A stretch of DNA of 29,448 nt from positions 1 to 29,448 of the forward strand of contig CAMTWK010000035.1 of NCBI GenBank assembly GCA_947085425.1. The letters run 5' to 3'. This DNA comes from UKL13-2 sp947085425. Its GTDB lineage: Bacteria > Pseudomonadota > Gammaproteobacteria > Burkholderiales > Usitatibacteraceae. Made by a program: the position numbers and the translations under genes. Under the pieces are notes generated by a model that was given only the letters and a program-made list of their open reading frames with translations, did no database searches and was not told where the DNA came from. Shown piece by piece: positions 24,708-29,448 of the stretch; the stretch's first letter is position 1; each line of letters opens with the position of its first letter.

Positions 24708-25898
24708 CTAGCGCTGGCTCCCGCCAAACACCACCAAAAATATAAACAACAATATCCCCGCCACCAAGAAAAAAATCTTCCATCCAGATTTGGGTGACTC
24801 ACCTTCAACCTCGCCGGTCTGCCCATTCACCACAAACCGATAAGTCTTACCCTTGAACAAATAAGCCGACACCCACATCGGCAATAAAATGTGTTTAAAC
24901 CGGAGTTGACTGTACTGCGAATGCAGACTGGTGATGCGTTGACGATCGCCGCCAATATCGTCCCGCACCAGTGACTCAATGGTGGCATCGATTTGTTTTT
25001 TGCCTTGTGCAAACGCGGCTGGTAAATCGACCGAATAGGCTTCGGCATAAAAGCCGGTAATGTATTCATCCTGATACGGTACCAACTCACCCGTATTCCA
25101 AGTGCGCAATTTTCTGGAGAGCGCATTTGCGAAGACGTTTCCGACCCCACCCACCGCGGACAACGCCGTTGCCACATGCTGATTGTCGTTCTGGGCACCT
25201 AAGCGGCTGCGCGAACCCGACACCAACACATCGTTGTGAAAATAGGCAACCTGGCCGGACGCGTTTGACCAATCCGTAACAACACGTGTTTGCGTCACAC
25301 GCTGGCCGTTGGAATTGGTGGTGGTATAGGTCTCAATGCGGTCGTCGCCACGCATCCCTGCGTAATCCGTGCGGGTATCGGCGTCAAAGGTCCAGAACGG
25401 CACATATAAACCTTTAATGCCGCCATCACTTTGCGCGAATTTTTTTAACGCATTGGGTGCCATCCATAATCCGCGCAACCAGCCGCGCCATTTGTCCTGC
25501 GCCTGCAACTTGGTGACTTTAAACGGCACCAGCGATTTTGGTTTAATCAATCGCTGCGCATAACTCTGACTGGTGATGGGTGTGCCGCAAAAAACACATG
25601 CCGATGTGTACAAATTTGCCGGCAAGGTTTGTTCACCGCCGCAGTTCTTGCACTTTAATTGTTCCTGCTCAAAGGTCTCGAGTTTGCTGACTTGTTTGGC
25701 GATCCAATCGTCAAGATCAAGCTCTTCAATAACGGTGGTGTGTTCGTCAAAGGTATTGGATGCTCCGCAAAAGTCACATTTCAAACTGTTGGTGCCGGGC
25801 GAAAAAGACAGTTTTGCGCCACATGATTTGCACGGAAATGCCCGCACATTTTCCGTCATGACATCCAGTGTGGTTTGCGACGCGTGCGGATTTTGCAT
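24708..25898 (-). CDS. Double zinc-ribbon protein with C-terminal membrane anchor (YdjG-like)
   Basis: This is a 396-residue protein. Two zinc ribbons of identical spacing, CxxC-x14-CxxC, sit at Cys23/26/41/44 (CKSCG...CDFCG) and Cys83/86/101/104 (CKNCG...CVFCG). A long soluble region follows (YVPFWTFDADTRTDYAG), then one C-terminal hydrophobic helix (about 374-391) ending in GGSQR. The layout matches TFIIB-type zinc-ribbon membrane proteins such as Bacillus YdjG, which with SPFH protein YdjI recruits PspA to stressed membrane. It lies 56 bases downstream of the SPFH gene. The start at 25898 has no strong ribosome site; ATG 25859 is an alternative that keeps all cysteines. Confidence 0.78.
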   Translation of the reverse strand: MQNPHASQTTLDVMTENVRAFPCKSCGAKLSFSPGTNSLKCDFCGASNTFDEHTTVIEELDLDDWIAKQVSKLETFEQEQLKCKNCGGEQTLPANLYTSACVFCGTPITSQSYAQRLIKPKSLVPFKVTKLQAQDKWRGWLRGLWMAPNALKKFAQSDGGIKGLYVPFWTFDADTRTDYAGMRGDDRIETYTTTNSNGQRVTQTRVVTDWSNASGQVAYFHNDVLVSGSRSRLGAQNDNQHVATALSAVGGVGNVFANALSRKLRTWNTGELVPYQDEYITGFYAEAYSVDLPAAFAQGKKQIDATIESLVRDDIGGDRQRITSLHSQYSQLRFKHILLPMWVSAYLFKGKTYRFVVNGQTGEVEGESPKSGWKIFFLVAGILLFIFLVVFGGSQR

Positions 25899-25954
25899 GG
25901 AAGTTTACGAATGGAACTCGTCACCAACGCGGCTCGGCATGGCAGGTTTTTAAG

Positions 25955-27103
25955 TTAGCCTGGCGGCAAGGGTGGCGGGGTATTGGCAAACAGTGGCGCG
26001 AGTTCGACGACGTCTGCTGCCTTCGCCCACTGCGCCATGCCGTTTTTCCATACCAAGCTTTCGAGCGTCAATTGGCCACCACTCACTTGCGTTTGAAGCG
26101 CCGCCATGTCAAACGGACCGCTCTGCACGCCGCCAATTGCGACATGAAATGCAATAGCTGTCGGCAGAGGAGGCGGCGCGCCGCTGTTGCCACCACCTGC
26201 ACCCGTGGCTGCCGTTCCGCCTGCTCCACTCTGCCCGCCCATGGTGCCCGCCATTTGATTGGCCATCTGCGCGCCCATGGCAAAGCCTGCGCCGATGCCC
26301 ATGCCGGCTCCCGCCGCCGAATTCGGCGTGGTGGCGGCGTCCCGAATGGCGCTCGCCGTTTCATATTGGGTATAGGCCTGCAAATTGCCGACAGCGGCAA
26401 TCGCGCCGCGTTTGTCGATGGCTTTTTCGACCTCCTCCGGCAGGCCGACATCCTGCACCTGCACTTCGCAAAGCTCCAGTCCCATCGCTTCAAAATCAGC
26501 ACTGATGCGCTCACGCAGCATCTGCCCCATTTGCGTGACCCGTGCTTCAATATCGATGATCGACAACCCCAGTTCGGGCAACACCTCCTTGATGCGCAGT
26601 CCGATTTTACCGCGCAGGTTTTCCTGTATCTGCTCGGTGGTGAAGCGCCCTTCGGTACCGGAAATATCGCGGATGAAAATGCCCGCGTCCTTGACCCGAA
26701 TGGTGTAGATGCCAAACGCCGTGGCGCGGACAATGCCAAAGTCTTTATCACGCATGGTGGCCGGGCCGGGCGTGCCCCATTTCAGATCGGTGAATTTGCG
26801 CGTGTTGACAAAATAAATTTCCGCCTTGAACGGCGATTCAAAGCCGTATTTCCAGCCCTTGAGCGTGGATAAGATCGGCATGTTTTGTGTGGTGAGCGTG
26901 TACATGCCCGGCTTGAACACATCGGCCAACCGGCCTTCGTTGATGAACACGGCCATCTGCCCTTCACGCACGGTGAGCTTGGCGGCGTATTTGATTTCAT
27001 TGTTGTGGCGCTCAAATCGATACACCAGCGTATTGGTCGAATCATCCAGCCATTCAACGATATCAATGAATTCGCCGGTGATTTTTTTTACCCAATCAAT
27101 CAT
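25955..27103 (-). CDS. SPFH-domain protein with C-terminal GYF_2 domain (YdjI-like)
   Basis: This is a 382-residue protein. An SPFH/band-7 domain occupies about residues 30-245 (REGQMAVFINEGRLADVFKPGMYTL, in part; LRERISADFEAMGLEL). A Gly/Ala/Met-rich linker (about 255-310) follows, then a GYF_2 domain (about 316-370: GVQSGPFDMAALQ, WKNGMAQWAKA) and a proline-rich end. There is no transmembrane helix, as in YdjI. SPFH proteins scaffold membrane microdomains; GYF_2 domains usually bind proline-rich partners. A GAGGGG ribosome site precedes the ATG at 27103. It is first of a two-gene leftward operon with the zinc-ribbon protein. No pspA-like gene is in view. Confidence 0.87.
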   Translation of the reverse strand: MIDWVKKITGEFIDIVEWLDDSTNTLVYRFERHNNEIKYAAKLTVREGQMAVFINEGRLADVFKPGMYTLTTQNMPILSTLKGWKYGFESPFKAEIYFVNTRKFTDLKWGTPGPATMRDKDFGIVRATAFGIYTIRVKDAGIFIRDISGTEGRFTTEQIQENLRGKIGLRIKEVLPELGLSIIDIEARVTQMGQMLRERISADFEAMGLELCEVQVQDVGLPEEVEKAIDKRGAIAAVGNLQAYTQYETASAIRDAATTPNSAAGAGMGIGAGFAMGAQMANQMAGTMGGQSGAGGTAATGAGGGNSGAPPPLPTAIAFHVAIGGVQSGPFDMAALQTQVSGGQLTLESLVWKNGMAQWAKAADVVELAPLFANTPPPLPPG

Positions 27104-27204
27104 GTCGCCATCCCCTCAAGAAAAGAACACTGCTCGGTCGTTATACTTGCCAATTACATTATCACGAATGCCACGTTCAAATTGACCCGTCGGGATAGAA
27201 ATCA

Positions 27205-28038
27205 ATGACCAGCCCATCAATTGTACTTTCCGCAATCAACATCTATCCGGTCAAGGGTTTGGCGGGCATTCCGCTCAGGCACAGCTTGATGACCACGCGC
27301 GGGCTGAAAAACGACCGGCGGTTTATGCTGGTTGACACCAACAATGTGTTTGTCACCCAGCGCAACCTGCCTAAATTGACCACCGTCTGGACCGAGTTGA
27401 TCGACGGGCAACTCGAATTCGCTGCGCCCGATCGAGAGCCGATCCGCGTCGATGCCGAACCGCAGTTTTCCGCCGGCAAAACCAGCCCAGCCGTGCGGGT
27501 ATGGTCGGCAACCGTCGCGGCGCAGACCGTCAGCAGGCACGCGGACCAATGGTTGTCTGATTATTTAGGCATGGATGTACGGCTGGTCTATATGCCGGAC
27601 AACAGCGAACGAAAATGCAATCCAGAATTCGCATCAAATGGGGAGATCGTCAGTTTTGCCGATGGTTATCCCGTATTGATTACCAATGCAGCTTCGCTTG
27701 CCGACCTCAATACACGAATCGGCCTATCAGGTGGCATGGCTGTGCCCATGAATCGATTCCGCAGCAATTTGGTGGTGAGTGGTGCAGCCAACTGGGAAGA
27801 AGACGGATGGACCGATCTGGCGATCGGCGACGCAACATTTCGTGCCGTCAAACCATGTGCGCGCTGCGAGGTGACGACCACCGATCAAGCCTCTGGTGAG
27901 ATTTACAGTGCCGAACCGTTAACCACACTCGGCACTTTTCGCCATACCGACCAGGGAATTCTATTCGGCGTCAATCTGTTGCCGGTGAAACTTGCGCCCA
28001 TTCAGATTGGCGATATATTGAACCCCATGCAGGGCTGA
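27205..28038 (+). CDS. MOSC-domain protein (YcbX/mARC-like molybdenum cofactor protein)
   Basis: This is a 277-residue protein with an N-terminal MOSC beta-barrel (INIYPVKGLAG, RGLKNDRRFMLVD) and a C-terminal MOSC domain (MNRFRSNLVVSG; FRAVKPCARCEVTTTD). Cys218 in KPCARC is at the position that binds molybdenum cofactor in mARC and YcbX. Those proteins reduce N-hydroxylated compounds such as base analogues. E. coli YcbX carries an extra ferredoxin domain, which this shorter protein lacks, so it needs a separate electron donor. It is divergent from the SPFH operon across 101 bases. Confidence 0.88.
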   Translation: MTSPSIVLSAINIYPVKGLAGIPLRHSLMTTRGLKNDRRFMLVDTNNVFVTQRNLPKLTTVWTELIDGQLEFAAPDREPIRVDAEPQFSAGKTSPAVRVWSATVAAQTVSRHADQWLSDYLGMDVRLVYMPDNSERKCNPEFASNGEIVSFADGYPVLITNAASLADLNTRIGLSGGMAVPMNRFRSNLVVSGAANWEEDGWTDLAIGDATFRAVKPCARCEVTTTDQASGEIYSAEPLTTLGTFRHTDQGILFGVNLLPVKLAPIQIGDILNPMQG

Positions 28039-28143
28039 AGATTGGGCAGGATGTTTGTGTCAAGCACGAATGGCAACATCGAACCTGCTATGGGCTCGCT
28101 TCATTTCGAGTGGCGATGCCACCGTTGTTGCCGCCCATACCGG

Positions 28144-28242
28144 CTAAATGTTGCGCCCACCTGAGCTTCTGCCATGCTTAAAATAAATCAGCAGCAGCAC
28201 AATGGTCACTGCCGTCAGCTTGCGCAAGGTCATCAAGGTCAT
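28144..28242 (-). CDS. Possible 32-residue membrane peptide behind EncFtn
   Basis: An ATG at 28242 opens a 32-codon frame with a basic start, one strongly hydrophobic helix (TAVTIVLLLIYF) and a polar end (KHGRSSGGRNI). It lies 25 bases past the ferritin gene on the same strand. There is no good ribosome site and no known family, so it may be chance. Otherwise the 229 bases from 28039 to 28267 hold nothing I recognise. Confidence 0.2.
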   Translation of the reverse strand: MTLMTLRKLTAVTIVLLLIYFKHGRSSGGRNI

Positions 28243-28267
28243 TTTGGCTCTGCGGTCAAATTCATGG

Positions 28268-28555
28268 CTATTTATGGGCAATCGGTTTATCTGTGAACAG
28301 ATAGCCTTTCAATTCCTTGGAAAAGGCGGGATCCTTGCGCCGGATCCACTCGAGAACCATCGCCGCGTGTTCCTTTTCTTCGTCACGATTGTGCTGCAGA
28401 ACCGCTTTTAATTCCGCATCCTTGCATGCATCGGCGCGCTGATTGTACCAATCGACAGCTTCAAGCTCCTCCATCAATGAAACAATGGCGCGATGCATGT
28501 CGCGTGTTTCGTCCGAAAGCTCGGCGATGGGTTCGTGATAACCAACACTGGACAT
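28268..28555 (-). CDS. Encapsulin-type ferritin-like protein (EncFtn) without targeting tail
   Basis: This is a 95-residue protein very like Rhodospirillum rubrum EncFtn. It shares HRAIVSLMEELEAVDWY and HNRDEEKEHAAMVLEWIRR. The ferroxidase ligands Glu30, Glu60 and His63 (E32, E62 and H65 in R. rubrum) are conserved, with Trp36/Tyr37. EncFtn forms an annular decamer that oxidises Fe2+ and normally works inside an encapsulin shell. Here the protein stops right after YLFTDKPIAHK. The usual C-terminal extension with an encapsulin-targeting peptide is missing, and no shell gene is in view. AAGGAG (28568-28563) precedes the ATG. Confidence 0.9.
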   Translation of the reverse strand: MSSVGYHEPIAELSDETRDMHRAIVSLMEELEAVDWYNQRADACKDAELKAVLQHNRDEEKEHAAMVLEWIRRKDPAFSKELKGYLFTDKPIAHK

Positions 28556-28781
28556 TATTTTTCTCCTTTGTCAGGGTGAATAAAATTAAGTGATCAAATT
28601 CGATGGACCAAAATATTTCCTGTTGCGATTGATTGGCAATCCCATAAGGTTTCCAACCAATTATCAAGGATCAGAATCATTCCGTTCGCCACCGCGACAA
28701 TGCCGACAATTTTGAATCGTCGTGGCTGAACCTGCGTGCGCATGGTCATGTGCGTGAATGCCCATCCCATCCTGTTGCCAT
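28556..28781. other. Intergenic between EncFtn and the small membrane protein
   Basis: The EncFtn promoter should lie in these 226 bases. I see the strong ribosome site near 28563-28568 but no clear -10/-35 pair. Leftward frames exist here but have no ribosome site or recognisable domain. Confidence 0.3.
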
Positions 28782-29222
28782 TTAGCCCGGTTGAACTGCT
28801 GCATTCCTGCCCAAAATTGTGCCCCCAAGCCATTTGCCGACCCACGCCATCGGCAGATAGGCTCCCACCAAATCGAGCGTGATAAACCAGGTCGGTGCCG
28901 GGATCATAAACGATGCTGCGATTCCACCGGCTAAAAAAAACACGCCAACAACATAGGCAAAAATTTGCCGGTGACTCGCGGCAATGAGAAACGCGCTAAC
29001 GGCGCCAGCCAGTGTGCCGAGTGCATGCGCCAAAAGTGGAACAATGTAATGCCTGGGCTCAAATAAGTGAATCGAGGCCGCAATGCTTTGTGCGTTGGTC
29101 ACGTCCACTCCGGCTGGCGGCGGAATAATCGCAGGACCAAAAGTGATCAGCGCCATATTCACCGCGCTACCGACCACCAAACCAACAACCACAGCGAGTA
29201 TGTTGCGCAGTATTGTTTTCAA
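28782..29222 (-). CDS. Conserved small four-helix membrane protein, function unknown
   Basis: This is about 146 residues with four hydrophobic segments: an N-terminal helix (ILAVVVGLVVGSAVNMALI), YIVPLLAHALGTLAGAVSAFLIAA, IFAYVVGVFFLAGGIAASFM and the C-terminal LDLVGAYLPMAWVGKWLGG. A short loop, PPPAGVDV, follows the first helix. The pattern matches a conserved uncharacterised family of bacterial inner-membrane proteins that usually begin 'MKTILRN'. I therefore prefer the TTG at 29222, which has an AGGGAG ribosome site just upstream. An ATG at 29255 would add 11 residues but lacks a ribosome site. No function is assigned. Confidence 0.7.
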   Translation of the reverse strand: MKTILRNILAVVVGLVVGSAVNMALITFGPAIIPPPAGVDVTNAQSIAASIHLFEPRHYIVPLLAHALGTLAGAVSAFLIAASHRQIFAYVVGVFFLAGGIAASFMIPAPTWFITLDLVGAYLPMAWVGKWLGGTILGRNAAVQPG

Positions 29223-29448
29223 TTTCAACTCCCTAATAGGATAAAAGGTGCCCATGAGTTGATTTGCGCGAATGCGGCAACAGCAACTGTTGGTGCACAC
29301 ACGCTCTTAGCCTGCATATTTCACGGGTCGGCCCGCCTTATATACGCTTTTCATTCTTGGCGAACTATAAATTCTGCGAATCCAAACTGCACCTCGTAAG
29401 GTTGATGGCCTACGTACTCGATAGCGGGCGGCTGAGCAGCGCTTTTCC
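29223..29448. other. Right edge, no gene seen
   Basis: No supported coding sequence. Near the edge, GGCTGAGCAGCGCTTTTCC (29430-29448) matches the core of the repeat modules at 24.2-24.7 kb, so a further repeat copy probably begins here and is cut by the window end. Confidence 0.35.

Noticed and set aside
28594..28845. 83-codon leftward frame between the small membrane protein and EncFtn
   Set aside because: Starts inside the neighbouring gene, has no ribosome site or domain, and an unlikely Trp/His/Met-rich composition.
1..29448. CRISPR arrays, tRNA/rRNA genes, prophage or intact insertion sequences
   Set aside because: No regularly spaced direct repeats, no cloverleaf or rRNA motif I recognise, and no transposase, integrase or phage structural protein in any frame examined.

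Overview
The window looks like a chromosomal segment of a gammaproteobacterium (a betaproteobacterium is less likely). The support is a trxA-rho pair, a 7Fe ferredoxin FdxA, proton-translocating transhydrogenase PntAB with a fused alpha subunit, TtcA, and an AddAB-like nuclease pair of the type common in beta/gammaproteobacteria. Most genes are about 55-63% GC by hand counts of single 60-base lines. The segment at about 17.1-19.4 kb is only about 38-48%. No rRNA, tRNA, CRISPR array or prophage was recognised. Species-level assignment is not possible by eye.

Layout. (1) 1-900: a palindromic repeat at the left edge, then a leftward RHH-antitoxin/PIN-toxin module with a clear promoter and operator. 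(2) 1042-7850, leftward: fdxA, an AddB-like Fe-S nuclease and an AddA helicase-nuclease, three overlapping genes that read as one double-strand-break-repair operon headed by a ferredoxin. (3) 8071-9975, rightward: trxA, a hairpin, and rho with a long leader. (4) 10164-12774: a NarL-type response regulator overlapping a 7TM sensor kinase. (5) 12843-17105, leftward: a MidA-like methyltransferase, pntA and pntB. (6) 17292-19350, rightward, AT-richer: an unknown two-helix membrane protein, a FolB-like dihydroneopterin aldolase and a PTR1/FolM-type pteridine reductase, followed by the last codons of another, apparently native, pteridine reductase overlapping the start of ttcA. This looks like gene replacement by transfer. 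(7) 20367-21219: a dispersed repeat and a second RHH/PIN module. (8) 21267-23501: a MITE-like element, a textbook LexA box, a Y-family DNA polymerase and a translationally coupled SDR. (9) 23600-24707: a LysE-type exporter and a repeat mosaic. (10) 24708-27103, leftward: an SPFH-GYF protein and a double zinc-ribbon membrane protein, resembling the B. subtilis YdjI/YdjG pair that works with PspA. (11) 27205-29222: a MOSC-domain protein, an encapsulin-type ferritin (EncFtn) with no visible shell gene or targeting tail, and a small four-helix membrane protein.

The strongest points for follow-up are the transferred pterin cassette with its relict, the SOS-controlled polymerase-SDR operon, and the orphan EncFtn. 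Most core genes are ordinary.
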